Below, piece by piece: positions 7,738-15,139 of a stretch of 29,898 bases of DNA. The notes under the pieces were generated by a model that made no database searches, was not told the origin of the DNA, and worked only from the letters and a program-made list of their open reading frames with translations. This stretch comes from an uncultured Dorea sp. GTDB taxonomy: Bacteria > Bacillota > Clostridia > Lachnospirales > Lachnospiraceae. Within the stretch, counting starts at the first letter, position 1. Every line of letters starts with the position of its first letter. The stretch is from assembly GCF_934294775.1 (NCBI RefSeq), contig NZ_CAKRAH010000030.1, positions 1 to 29,898 of the forward strand, read 5' to 3'. Both the position numbers and the translations under genes were made by a program.

Positions 7738-8332
7738 GCCGAATTACTCCCACATTGTTAAATGGATAGATCCGTACCCATGCTCTTCCCATCAGGTCAC
7801 TCTTTTTTAAGACACCGACACTTGGATCACGGCTGTCCATACTGTGATTGCGGTTATCTCCCATTACAAAATATTCATCTTCTCCTAGCGTTACCGGATC
7901 TTCTGCCGTCTGCGGATCTTCGATCAGTTCATTTCCATAAATGTCACTTGTAAGCTGTTCACCATCTATGTATACATAACCATCTTTGATCTGCAGGGTC
8001 TCTCCCGGCATGCCAATGATACGCTTGATATAATAGGTGTTTTCTTCATATTTATATGGAAATACGATGATATCATATCGCTTCGGATCCCGGAACCGGT
8101 AAGATAATTTATCCACGATCAGATTGTCTCCGTTATGTAATGTCGTTTCCATCGACGAACCACTGACCCTTGTCCGCTGCCCTACAAATGTAATGATCAG
8201 ATATGTAAGCCCGATAATAATCAGTATATAAAGAATCCAGCCGCCAAGTTCTCTTAGTATGCTGGATTCTCTTTCTTCTCCGGAATCATAGGAATCGTAT
8301 CTTTCGTCATCTCTGTTTGAACGTCTTGCCAT
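7730..8332 (-). CDS. lepB: Signal peptidase I (copy proximal to rnhB)
   Basis: 200 residues. Removes signal peptides from Sec-exported proteins at the outer face of the membrane. A charged cytoplasmic N-terminus is followed by one membrane segment at about 31-50. The catalytic Ser60 is in SGSSMETTL and the general base Lys103 in YYIKRIIGMPG. The GDNRNHSMDSR box near the C-terminus is family-typical. It is the Gram-positive SipS type with a Ser/Lys dyad, not the SipW (Ser/His, archaeal) type. It overlaps rnhB by 8 bases and follows rbgA by 18. A second paralogue is at 9213-9878. Confidence 0.95.
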   Translation of the reverse strand: MARRSNRDDERYDSYDSGEERESSILRELGGWILYILIIIGLTYLIITFVGQRTRVSGSSMETTLHNGDNLIVDKLSYRFRDPKRYDIIVFPYKYEENTYYIKRIIGMPGETLQIKDGYVYIDGEQLTSDIYGNELIEDPQTAEDPVTLGEDEYFVMGDNRNHSMDSRDPSVGVLKKSDLMGRAWVRIYPFNNVGVIRHE

Positions 8333-8350
8333 TTTTCCGTATGATCCTTC

Positions 8351-9199
8351 CTAAAACTGTTCTGGATATTCCAGTGTCAGGCGTCCCAGACGTCCGTTAC
8401 GGAAATCGTCCATCAAAAGTTGTGATGCTTTTTCCGTATCCAGTTCGTTTCCACGCACAAGACAGTGTCTGCTCTGTGCGATCTTTGCGATCATTCCATA
8501 CGGATCTGCATCTTCTTCTACGTTATACTTGTTCTCCAGTACTCCCGGATAGTTCTCATTCATGAATTTTACAAGTTCTGCTGTCAGTTCCTCGGTCTGG
8601 ATGATCTCGTCTTTGATCGAACCGATGAATGCCAGTTTCAGACCGACTGCCTGGTCTTCGAATTTTGGCCACAGGATTCCCGGTGTGTCCAGAAGTTCTA
8701 CGTTCTTATTCAGTCTGATCCATTGTTTTCCTTTTGTAACGCCTGGTTTGTTACCCGTCTTCGCACAGGCTTTTCCTGCCAGCGCATTGATGAATGTCGA
8801 CTTTCCTACATTCGGGATGCCGACGACCATCGCACGCACCGGACGATTTAAGATGCCTCTTTTTCTGTCTCTTTCAATCTTTTCTTTACATGCTTCCTGG
8901 ATCACGTTGTTAATCGACTTGATCCCGCCGCCTTTTTTGGAATTGACTTTTACAACAGAAAATCCTTTTTCGCGGAAATATTCTGACCATGCGTCGTTCC
9001 ATTTATCTTCTGCAAGATCTGATTTGTTCAGCAGGATCAGTCTTGCTTTGTTCTTGCCAAGTTCGTCGATGTCCGGGTTTCTGCTGCTTACCGGAACCCT
9101 TGCGTCTACCAGTTCGATCACAAGATCGATCAATTTGATATTTTCCTGCATCATGCGCTTTGCTTTTGTCATGTGCCCTGGATACCACTGAAAATGCAT
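8351..9199 (-). CDS. rbgA: Ribosome biogenesis GTPase RbgA (YlqF)
   Basis: 282 residues. Circularly permuted GTPase needed for late assembly of the 50S subunit. The permuted motif order is visible: G4 NKSD (58-61), then G1 GIPNVGKS (127-134), G2 around Thr155 in KPGVTKGKQ, and G3 DTPG (171-174). The N-terminal FQWYPGHMTKAKR is characteristic of the family. AAGGAG lies 8 bases before the ATG. It sits between two lepB genes with gaps of 13 and 18 bases, the common Firmicutes context. Confidence 0.97.
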   Translation of the reverse strand: MHFQWYPGHMTKAKRMMQENIKLIDLVIELVDARVPVSSRNPDIDELGKNKARLILLNKSDLAEDKWNDAWSEYFREKGFSVVKVNSKKGGGIKSINNVIQEACKEKIERDRKRGILNRPVRAMVVGIPNVGKSTFINALAGKACAKTGNKPGVTKGKQWIRLNKNVELLDTPGILWPKFEDQAVGLKLAFIGSIKDEIIQTEELTAELVKFMNENYPGVLENKYNVEEDADPYGMIAKIAQSRHCLVRGNELDTEKASQLLMDDFRNGRLGRLTLEYPEQF

Positions 9200-9212
9200 A
9201 TATTTTTCTCCT

Positions 9213-9878
9213 TTATTTTATAAATCCAAAGTCTTCTCTCGGGGACGATACAAACCATGCCTTCCCATAGATATAAGAACGTTTTACCTTTCCTATATCT
9301 GCATTTCTGCTGTCCTCGCTGTTCTTACGGTTGTCTCCCAGTACAAAATATTCGTCTCCGCCAAGTTTTACCTTTTCTGCGGCGATTCCGGCAGAGTCAA
9401 TCTCTGTCGTCTCATAATCTTCTTCTAACTTTTCGCCATTGATGAAGATTTTATTTTCAATCATCTGCACGGTCTCTCCCGGAAGTCCTACAATACGCTT
9501 CGTATAGTAATGTGCATTCTCATTCCCCTTTGGCTTAAATACGATAATATCTCCCCTTTTTGGTGACGATGCATTATATACGATTCTGTTCACCAATACC
9601 ATGTCCGCATTATTCAGCACCGGATTCATAGAATTTCCTATTGTGCTTACGCGCTGTCCAAAATAATATACAGCGACAAATGCCAGCAGACAGGTGACTG
9701 CGATTTTAAACGCCCAGATCAGTCCTGCAATTACCGAATCAAAACTCATACGGATCTTTTGCTTCTGTGTTGGCAGCATTCCGATCTCGCGCATCTTTGC
9801 TTTTACTTTTTTCTTCCGGTACCTGGCTTTTCTGGAGCGTCTTCGTTTTTCAAAATCCAGATCTCTTCTGCGTCTCAT
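9213..9878 (-). CDS. lepB: Signal peptidase I (copy upstream of rbgA)
   Basis: 221 residues with an unusually long, very basic cytoplasmic start (about 45 residues rich in Arg/Lys), then one membrane segment at about 48-72. The catalytic Ser83 is in GNSMNPVL and Lys127 in YYTKRIVGLPG; GDNRKNSEDSR is the conserved box. It is diverged from the other lepB copy and so is not a recent duplicate. AAGGGG precedes the ATG. The gene follows the rplS terminator and probably begins the lepB-rbgA-lepB-rnhB-yraN transcript; I saw no convincing promoter in 9879-9940. Confidence 0.94.
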   Translation of the reverse strand: MRRRRDLDFEKRRRSRKARYRKKKVKAKMREIGMLPTQKQKIRMSFDSVIAGLIWAFKIAVTCLLAFVAVYYFGQRVSTIGNSMNPVLNNADMVLVNRIVYNASSPKRGDIIVFKPKGNENAHYYTKRIVGLPGETVQMIENKIFINGEKLEEDYETTEIDSAGIAAEKVKLGGDEYFVLGDNRKNSEDSRNADIGKVKRSYIYGKAWFVSSPREDFGFIK

Positions 9879-9940
9879 ATAATCCCCTTATCTTTAGGAC
9901 CTGTCATTGGCAGATCCTTACGAATATATGGTAATATCAC

Positions 9941-9974
9941 AAAAAGGACAATTACTTTATGTAGTTGTCCTTTT
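9941..9974 (-). terminator. Intrinsic terminator after rplS
   Basis: The minus-strand hairpin has perfect 10-bp arms AAAAGGACAA (9965-9974) and TTGTCCTTTT (9942-9951) around a 13-nt loop, and ends in a five-T run. It lies 18 bases after the rplS stop. Confidence 0.88.
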
Positions 9975-9991
9975 CACATTCAATTTCCTGA

Positions 9992-10339
9992 TTATTTTAC
10001 TAATTCTTTAACTTTAGCTTTCTTACCAACGCGGTCTCTTAAGTAGTTCAGTTTAGCTCTTCTTACTTTACCTCTTCTTACTACTTCAATCTTTTCAACG
10101 TTTGGTGAGTGTACTGGCCAAGTCTTTTCAACACCGATACCGTTAGAGAATTTTCTAACTGTAAATGTTTCTCTTGCTCCGCCACCCTGTCTCTTCAGGA
10201 CTGTTCCTTCGAAAATCTGTACTCTTTCACGGTTTCCTTCTTTGATCTTTCCGTAAACTTTAACAGTATCTCCAACGTGGAATTCTGGTGCTACTTCTTT
10301 TAACTGAGCAGCTTCAATGTTCTTAATAATATCGTTCAT
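9992..10339 (-). CDS. rplS: 50S ribosomal protein L19
   Basis: 115 residues, the standard length. Located at the interface between 30S and 50S subunits. The conserved stretches FHVGDTVKVYGKIKEG, FEGTVLKRQGGG, GVEKTWPVHSP and RRGKVRRAKLNYLRDR are all present. A very strong AAGGAGGT lies about 9 bases before the ATG. It has its own promoter (10422-10450), a structured leader and a strong terminator, so it is expressed largely apart from trmD. Confidence 0.98.
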   Translation of the reverse strand: MNDIIKNIEAAQLKEVAPEFHVGDTVKVYGKIKEGNRERVQIFEGTVLKRQGGGARETFTVRKFSNGIGVEKTWPVHSPNVEKIEVVRRGKVRRAKLNYLRDRVGKKAKVKELVK

Positions 10340-10415
10340 TATGTGTGACCTCCTTGTTTACTTGGATGTTCTTAATACGCTTCGTACCAGAGGACCATCT
10401 ATTTTCTTCACAACA
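10340..10415 (-). promoter_or_regulatory. Candidate L19 leader RNA element
   Basis: The ~75-nt untranslated leader of rplS can fold: GATG (from plus 10400) pairs with CATC ahead of the ribosome binding site, and inside it GGTACG and CGTATT form a 6-bp stem with two G-U pairs and an AAG loop. Many Firmicutes carry an autoregulatory L19 leader at this position. I assign it by position and foldability, not by a confident match to the known consensus. Confidence 0.4.
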
Positions 10416-10421
10416 TGCTAC

Positions 10422-10450
10422 ATTCTATCATATCCATGACCAAATTACAA
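10422..10450 (-). promoter_or_regulatory. Promoter of rplS
   Basis: On the minus strand TTGTAA (plus 10445-10450), a 17-bp spacer and TAGAAT (plus 10422-10427). Transcription should start near 10415. Confidence 0.65.
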
Positions 10451-10472
10451 GGATTTTTTCGTTTTTCTGATT

Positions 10473-10489
10473 AATTCTGCCACAGAATT
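10473..10489 (-). terminator. Short hairpin after trmD
   Basis: AATTCTG and CAGAATT form a perfect 7-bp stem with a 3-nt loop four bases after the trmD stop. No T tract follows, so termination is doubtful; it may protect the 3' end. The arms are the same heptamers as in the yraN terminator. Confidence 0.4.
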
Positions 10490-10492
10490 TTA

Positions 10493-11230
10493 CTACTGTT
10501 CAGACAGTGATTTAACTAATTCCAATTCTTTTTTGGTAAGTTCGGCTTTTTCAAGCAGATCCGGACGGTTCTTAGCTGTACGGATCACTGACTGCTCTCT
10601 TCTCCACTTTTCAATATTGGCATGATGTCCGGACATCAGTACCTCCGGTACCTTCTTATCATGCCAGACTTCCGGTCTTGAATACTGCGGATATTCCAGC
10701 AGGTTATCCTGAAAGCTTTCGAATTCTGCAGATACATCATTATGAAGCACACCCGGCACCAGTCTTGAGATACAGTCGATCATGATCATCGCCGGAAGTT
10801 CCCCGCCGGTCAGGACATAGTCCCCGATGGATACATAATCTGTAACGATTTCTTCCAGGACACGTTCGTCGATTCCTTCATAATGTCCGCACAAGAAGAC
10901 CAGATCCTCTTCTTGTGCAAATTCTTCTGCCATTGTCTGGTTAAATGTCTGTCCCTGCGGAGAGAGATAGATCACTCTTGCTCTCTTTTTCTGCTTTATC
11001 TTCTCCGTTAACGCCTCATAACACTGATACACCGGCTCTGCCTGCATCAGCATCCCGGCACCGCCGCCATACGGGTAATCATCTACACTGTGGTGCTTGT
11101 TAAATGCATAATCACGGATATTCAACGCCTCTATCGACAGAAGTCCATTCTTCACCGCACGTCCGGTGATGCTGGTATTTAACCCGTCCATCACCATCTC
11201 CGGAAATAAAGTCATAATATAAAAATTCAT
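10493..11230 (-). CDS. trmD: tRNA (guanine-37-N1)-methyltransferase
   Basis: 245 residues. Uses S-adenosylmethionine to methylate G37 next to the anticodon, preventing +1 frameshifts. SPOUT-fold knot motifs are visible: YLSPQGQTFNQ, LCGHYEGIDERV and SIGDYVLTGGELPAM, plus DDYPYGGGAGMLMQAEPV. The frame begins at a TTG (11239), but AGGAGG lies 10 bases before the ATG at 11230 and only one base before that TTG, which decides the start. It follows rimM by 14 bases. Confidence 0.97.
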   Translation of the reverse strand: MNFYIMTLFPEMVMDGLNTSITGRAVKNGLLSIEALNIRDYAFNKHHSVDDYPYGGGAGMLMQAEPVYQCYEALTEKIKQKKRARVIYLSPQGQTFNQTMAEEFAQEEDLVFLCGHYEGIDERVLEEIVTDYVSIGDYVLTGGELPAMIMIDCISRLVPGVLHNDVSAEFESFQDNLLEYPQYSRPEVWHDKKVPEVLMSGHHANIEKWRREQSVIRTAKNRPDLLEKAELTKKELELVKSLSEQ

Positions 11231-11244
11231 ATAACCCAAGCCTC

Positions 11245-11751
11245 CTAGATCAGTCCATCCATCAGATGAATCGTCATCTTACGGTTTTCTACGTCTACAT
11301 CCAGAATGCATTCTTTGATAGCCGGAACCAATACTTCACCGTGTTCTTCCGTATCGATTACATAGACATCATTTGCTCCGGTCTCCATAACATCTTTCAG
11401 GGTTCCGAATACCTCCCCGTCTTCTGTCTCTACCTGGATTCCGATCATATCAGCAATAAAGTATTCATTCTCTTTCAGTTCCACGGCGTCTTTACGCTCT
11501 ACCAGCAGCGGACATCTTTTGTATCTTTCAATGTCATTGATGTTGTCGATTCCTTTGAACTTCAGGATTACAAACTGTTTGAAGAATTTTACACCCTGGA
11601 TTTCCAGTGGTTTCATCTCTCTTCCGGTATCCAAAAGTACATGTTTCAGTTGTTTAAATCTGGCTGCATCATCTGTTGTCGGGAATACTTTTACTTCCCC
11701 ACGCACGCCATGTGTAGAGGTGATTACACCTACTTGTAATAATTCTTCCAT
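11245..11751 (-). CDS. rimM: 16S rRNA processing protein RimM
   Basis: 168 residues. Binds S19 and helps mature the 30S head. The N-terminal RimM domain begins VGVITSTHGVRGEVKVFP. The C-terminal PRC-barrel includes YFIADMIGIQVETEDGEVFGTLKDVMETGANDVYVI. AAGGAG lies 9 bases before the ATG. A terminator-like hairpin at 11790-11823 separates it from khpA. Confidence 0.96.
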   Translation of the reverse strand: MEELLQVGVITSTHGVRGEVKVFPTTDDAARFKQLKHVLLDTGREMKPLEIQGVKFFKQFVILKFKGIDNINDIERYKRCPLLVERKDAVELKENEYFIADMIGIQVETEDGEVFGTLKDVMETGANDVYVIDTEEHGEVLVPAIKECILDVDVENRKMTIHLMDGLI

Positions 11752-11789
11752 ATATCTATACTCCTTATATTCTGGTATCTATAGAAGAT

Positions 11790-11823
11790 AAAAGGGACAG
11801 ACCACACAAACGGGCCTGTCCCC
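11790..11823 (-). terminator. Terminator or attenuator between khpA and rimM
   Basis: The minus-strand hairpin GGGACAG (11816-11822) / CTGTCCC (11794-11800) has a GC-rich 15-nt loop and is followed by TTTTATCTTC. It would reduce transcription from the ribosomal protein side into rimM-trmD. Confidence 0.6.
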
Positions 11824-11853
11824 GGACAAAATGGGTCATCCCCATCCATATAC

Positions 11854-12084
11854 TTAGTCCATGATATCAACGATAACTTTCTTATCTTCTTTTGCTGCAG
11901 CGGCTTTCACAACTGAGCGGATTGCCTTTGCAATGCGTCCCTGTTTTCCGATTACTTTACCCATATCGGCTTCTGCAACCTTAACTTCCAGGACTGTTGT
12001 TTTCTTTTCTTCGCGTTCATTTACTACAACGCTTTCCGGATCGTCGACTAATGCTTTCGCAATTACTTCAACTAATTCCTTCAT
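11854..12084 (-). CDS. khpA: KH domain RNA-binding protein KhpA (YlqC)
   Basis: 76 residues, the whole protein being one KH domain. The GxxG RNA-binding loop is GKQG in MGKVIGKQGRIAKAIR. In other Firmicutes KhpA pairs with KhpB and affects cell elongation and RNA stability. GGAGGT lies 8 bases before the ATG. The position between rpsP and rimM is the conserved one. Confidence 0.95.
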   Translation of the reverse strand: MKELVEVIAKALVDDPESVVVNEREEKKTTVLEVKVAEADMGKVIGKQGRIAKAIRSVVKAAAAKEDKKVIVDIMD

Positions 12085-12108
12085 AATTGCACACCTCCAG
12101 TGGCATAA

Positions 12109-12354
12109 TTATTTTTCGATGCCAGCTGCTTTTAAGATCTTTGCAACAGCTTCTGTAGGCTGAGCACCATTTGCAAGCCATTTTTTAGCTGCTTCTTCGT
12201 CAACTTTGATTGCGCTTGGATCGCAGTTAGGATCGTATGTTCCGATCTCGTCGATGAATTTACCATCTCTTGGTGATCTAGAATCTGCTACGATGATTCT
12301 ATAGAAAGGAGCCTTCTTCTGTCCCATTCTTCTTAATCTCATTTTTACTGCCAT
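12109..12354 (-). CDS. rpsP: 30S ribosomal protein S16
   Basis: 81 residues, the normal size. It begins MAVKMRLRRMGQKKAPFYRI and contains VADSRSPRDGKFIDEIGTYDP, the family core. GGAGGT lies 8 bases before the ATG. It follows ffh after 128 bases that hold a near-palindrome at 12406-12430 (ATATA, CGCG, CGCG, TATAT). Confidence 0.98.
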   Translation of the reverse strand: MAVKMRLRRMGQKKAPFYRIIVADSRSPRDGKFIDEIGTYDPNCDPSAIKVDEEAAKKWLANGAQPTEAVAKILKAAGIEK

Positions 12355-12405
12355 GTTAAATTACCTCCATAAATTGTAATATTTTCATTATTTGTTTTTG
12401 TATCT

Positions 12406-12430
12406 ATATAACGCGGAATTCGCGGTATAT
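12406..12430 (-). repeat. Near-palindrome between ffh and rpsP
   Basis: ATATA-CGCG and CGCG-TATAT arms surround an AATT-containing centre with one mismatched base at the same place in each arm. There is no T tract. It could be a transcript hairpin that sets the ratio of S16 to Ffh (inference). Confidence 0.4.
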
Positions 12431-12482
12431 CATAATTCTTTGTGCTGTCTTTTGGATGTCGTCTTTATGCATCCCTTACCAG

Positions 12483-13835
12483 CTAAAATGGAAATCCGAA
12501 TTTTTTCTTCTTTCCTGCTTTGCCAAATTGCTTCATTAGCTTTTTCATCTCATTGAACTGTTTTACCATACGGTTCACTTCACTGATGTCCACTCCTGCA
12601 CCTTTGGCAATACGATGCTTTCTGGATGGGCTAAGGATATCCGGATCTGATCTTTCTGCCGGTGTCATAGAATGAATCATTGCTTCCATTCTTGCCATCT
12701 TCTTTTCCGCCTCAGCGGTCTGTTCATCATCGATTCCCTTCATCTTGCCGCCCATGGCTCCGCCGATACCCGGCAGCATGCTCATGACATTTCCAAGACC
12801 ACCCATGTTCTTCATCTGTTTGATACTTTCCAGATAATCGTCAAAGTCAAACTGATTCTTCTTAAGTTTCTGGGTCATCTCCCTGGCTTTTTCTTCATCA
12901 ATCTCTGCTTCTGCTTTTTCAATCAATGAAAGGACATCACCCATTCCAAGGATTCTGGATGCCATACGGTCTGGATAAAACTGTTCCAGATCTGAAAGCT
13001 TTTCTCCCATACCTACATACAGGATCGGCTTTCCTGTTACTGCTTTTACTGACAGTGCCGCACCACCACGGGTGTCACCATCAAGCTTGGTTACGATCAC
13101 ACCGTCGATGCCAACTTTTTCGTTGAACTCTTTTGCCACATTTACGGCATCCTGTCCTGTCATCGCATCAATTACGAGTATGGTCTGATGTACTTCTACT
13201 GCCTGCTTAATCTCTGCAAGCTCTTCCATCATGTCTTCATCTATATGAAGTCGTCCTGCTGTATCGAGAATGACCAGATTGTTGCCATTCTTCTGCGCAT
13301 GTTCCAGTGCCGCTTTGGCGATGTTCGCCGGCTTGTGATTCTCACCCATGGAGAATACTTCCACGCCCTGCTTCTCACCATTGACCTGTAACTGCTTGAT
13401 TGCAGCCGGTCTGTAGACATCACATGCAACCAGCAGTGGTTTCTTGCCTTTTAGTTTGAACTTTCCGGCAAGCTTTGCAGTTGTCGTCGTCTTACCTGCT
13501 CCCTGAAGTCCGGCCATCATAATGACGGTAATTGCACTTCCCGGCTGAAGCTTGATCTCTGTGGTCTCAGATCCCATCAGTTCGATCAGTTCGTCATTTA
13601 CAATCTTGACTACCATCTGTCCCGGATTCAGACCATTCATTACGTCCTGACCGATCGCGCGTTCCTGTACTTTTTTGATAAAGTCTTTTACAACTTTAAA
13701 GTTAACATCAGCTGCAAGCAGCGCACGCTTAATCTCTTTTAACGCTTCTTTTACATCGTCTTCTGTCAGACGTCCCTTGCTCCGCAGGTTCTTAAATATG
13801 TTTTGAAGTTTTTCTGTCAAGCTGTCAAATGCCAT
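12483..13835 (-). CDS. ffh: Signal recognition particle protein Ffh (SRP54)
   Basis: 450 residues. GTPase that with 4.5S/6S-type SRP RNA delivers nascent membrane and exported proteins to FtsY and the Sec channel. N domain at 1-90. The G domain has P-loop GLQGAGKTTTTAKLA (109-123), DTAGRLHIDEDMM and TKLDGDTRGGAALS. The C-terminal M domain is Met-rich (MKNMGGLGNVMSMLPG) and includes the SRSH-like SPSRKHRIAKGAG signal-binding and RNA-binding helix. The tail is short and basic with FGFPF at the end. GAGGAG lies inside the end of ylxM, one base separates the two genes, and they are clearly coupled. Confidence 0.98.
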   Translation of the reverse strand: MAFDSLTEKLQNIFKNLRSKGRLTEDDVKEALKEIKRALLAADVNFKVVKDFIKKVQERAIGQDVMNGLNPGQMVVKIVNDELIELMGSETTEIKLQPGSAITVIMMAGLQGAGKTTTTAKLAGKFKLKGKKPLLVACDVYRPAAIKQLQVNGEKQGVEVFSMGENHKPANIAKAALEHAQKNGNNLVILDTAGRLHIDEDMMEELAEIKQAVEVHQTILVIDAMTGQDAVNVAKEFNEKVGIDGVIVTKLDGDTRGGAALSVKAVTGKPILYVGMGEKLSDLEQFYPDRMASRILGMGDVLSLIEKAEAEIDEEKAREMTQKLKKNQFDFDDYLESIKQMKNMGGLGNVMSMLPGIGGAMGGKMKGIDDEQTAEAEKKMARMEAMIHSMTPAERSDPDILSPSRKHRIAKGAGVDISEVNRMVKQFNEMKKLMKQFGKAGKKKKFGFPF

Positions 13836-13836
13836 G

Positions 13837-14181
13837 CTATAACTCCTCTATAATCTCATCGGATATCTTGCGGATGTCTGCAACAAGCTGCTGTGCATTC
13901 TCCTTATCGTATCCGTCCAGCAATTCGTCTATCTGCTTTACTTTGTCTCTGATCGACACGAACTTCTCTACCAGATGAAGTTTCTCTTCGTAGCCTTTCA
14001 GTGTATGGGAACATCTCTTTACCAGATCGTGTACACCCTGTCTGCTGATTCCTTCTTCTCTGGCAATCTCACCAAGAGATAGGTCTTCCAGAACAAACTG
14101 CTCATACACTTCTTTCTGATGATCTGTCAGAAGTTCGCCATAAAAATCATATAATAATGCCTGTTCTAATATTTCATTCAT
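13837..14181 (-). CDS. ylxM: YlxM family helix-turn-helix protein
   Basis: 114 residues from ATG 14181 (MNEILEQALLYDFYGELL). The family resembles sigma-70 region 4 (DLSLGEIAREEGISRQGVHDLVKR) and is linked to the SRP pathway by position before ffh and by reports of YlxM-SRP interaction in streptococci. The frame continues upstream to 14226, but the promoter -35 and -10 boxes occupy 14198-14226. Those upstream codons therefore cannot be in the transcript, and AGGTGAG sits 5 bases before 14181. The leader is only about 10 nt. Confidence 0.94.
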   Translation of the reverse strand: MNEILEQALLYDFYGELLTDHQKEVYEQFVLEDLSLGEIAREEGISRQGVHDLVKRCSHTLKGYEEKLHLVEKFVSIRDKVKQIDELLDGYDKENAQQLVADIRKISDEIIEEL

Positions 14182-14197
14182 GTCTCTCACCTGTGAT

Positions 14198-14226
14198 ATC
14201 ATATAACAAATCCCACTGGGTGTCAA
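14198..14226 (-). promoter_or_regulatory. Promoter of the ylxM-ffh operon
   Basis: On the minus strand TTGACA (plus 14221-14226), a 17-bp spacer and TATGAT (plus 14198-14203): a near-consensus sigma-A promoter. Transcription should start near 14191, just before the ribosome binding site. Confidence 0.85.
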
Positions 14227-14266
14227 GTATTTTTTCTTTACACTTAATCATATTTTTTATCCGGGA

Positions 14267-14303
14267 GTTACTATTCAGAAAATTCCTGCCGGTGAATAGT
14301 AAC
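14267..14303. repeat. Perfect 10-bp inverted repeat in the divergent ylxM / J-domain intergenic region
   Basis: GTTACTATTC (14267-14276) and GAATAGTAAC (14294-14303) are exact complements around a 17-nt loop. It lies upstream of both divergent promoters, so it cannot terminate either flanking gene. No T tract follows it. Confidence 0.55.
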
Positions 14304-14344
14304 AACAGCAGTTTTATATTTGTATATTTTCTACATTTTATCTT

Positions 14345-14373
14345 TTGACTATAGTCATAAAATATAGTAATAT
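14345..14373 (+). promoter_or_regulatory. Promoter and palindromic operator of the J-domain gene
   Basis: TTGACT (14345-14350), a 17-bp spacer and TAATAT (14368-14373). A perfect 12-bp palindrome TGACTATAGTCA (14346-14357) overlaps the -35, a typical place for a repressor site; the regulator is unknown. Confidence 0.5.
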
Positions 14374-14432
14374 AAGCTTCGGAATATTTTCCACGCTTAC
14401 ATCATATATTTATTAAGGGGAGAATATATCAT

Positions 14433-15074
14433 ATGGCGAAAAAGAACTACTATAAAATACTTGGCGTATCCCAGACTGCCACGCCCGAGGAATTATCTGC
14501 TGCCAAGAATCTGCTGGCCAAGCAGTATCATCCCGATGTCAATATGAAAAAAGGGATTGACACCACAAAGCAGATGCAGCTGATCCTTGAAGCCTACCGG
14601 GTCTTATCCGATCCCGATAAGCGCGCAGCCTACGATACGAAACTTTTTGGCAAAAAGTCAGCCAAAAAGAAACGAAGTTTTAACATATATAATATGGAAG
14701 AAACTCCTTTTCCGGAAGAAGTTTCTTTTGTTACATACTGGCGGGTTGCAGACTCTCTTTACGAGATCACTCAGGAAAGCAACCGGCTCTTCAAAGAACG
14801 CACACATGCCTACCGCCTTTCGCAACTGGCGGATCAGGCAATTCATTATACCTTTGTATTAAAGGATGCCCAGATACCGGCCCGTTACTGGCACCCGGAG
14901 ATTATGAACTGGCTTTTATTTACCTGGAACAAGAACCGTAATCTTCCGATCTCTTATCTTCTGACTCTGTATGATGATTATGTAAAAACGGATGTCAACA
15001 CATTAAAACGTCTGAAGCTAAAAAGAGAGGCCAAACATTTCCAGCATTCGGTAAAGCGGCTTGTGAACTTTTAA
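14433..15074 (+). CDS. DnaJ-like J-domain protein
   Basis: 213 residues. The N-terminal ~65 residues form a J domain: NYYKILGVSQTATPEELSAA, the HPD motif at 33-35 (QYHPDVN), and AYRVLSDPDKRAAYDTKLF. J domains stimulate the ATPase of an Hsp70 such as DnaK. The remaining ~145 residues lack the Gly/Phe, zinc-finger and C-terminal client domains of true DnaJ and match nothing I recognise; they include aromatic-rich helices (PARYWHPEIMNWLLFTWNKNR) and a basic end. AAGGGGAG precedes the ATG. It heads a plus-strand cluster with a Cys-rich protein and two unknown proteins, so it may recruit Hsp70 for a dedicated client (inference). Confidence 0.85.
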   Translation: MAKKNYYKILGVSQTATPEELSAAKNLLAKQYHPDVNMKKGIDTTKQMQLILEAYRVLSDPDKRAAYDTKLFGKKSAKKKRSFNIYNMEETPFPEEVSFVTYWRVADSLYEITQESNRLFKERTHAYRLSQLADQAIHYTFVLKDAQIPARYWHPEIMNWLLFTWNKNRNLPISYLLTLYDDYVKTDVNTLKRLKLKREAKHFQHSVKRLVNF

Positions 15075-15139
15075 ATTTCTCACACATCTGCCTCTTTTGC
15101 ATATGATGTACTGTAAACATCATTATTGGAGGATTCAAT

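Noticed and set aside
14182..14226. Longer N-terminus for YlxM
   Set aside because: The -35 and -10 of the ylxM promoter lie in this segment, so it is not transcribed as coding sequence.
15080..15115. Sporulation sigma factor promoter before the Cys-rich gene (CATATGAT)
   Set aside because: The -10-like match is partial and no convincing -35 is present, so it is not listed as a feature.
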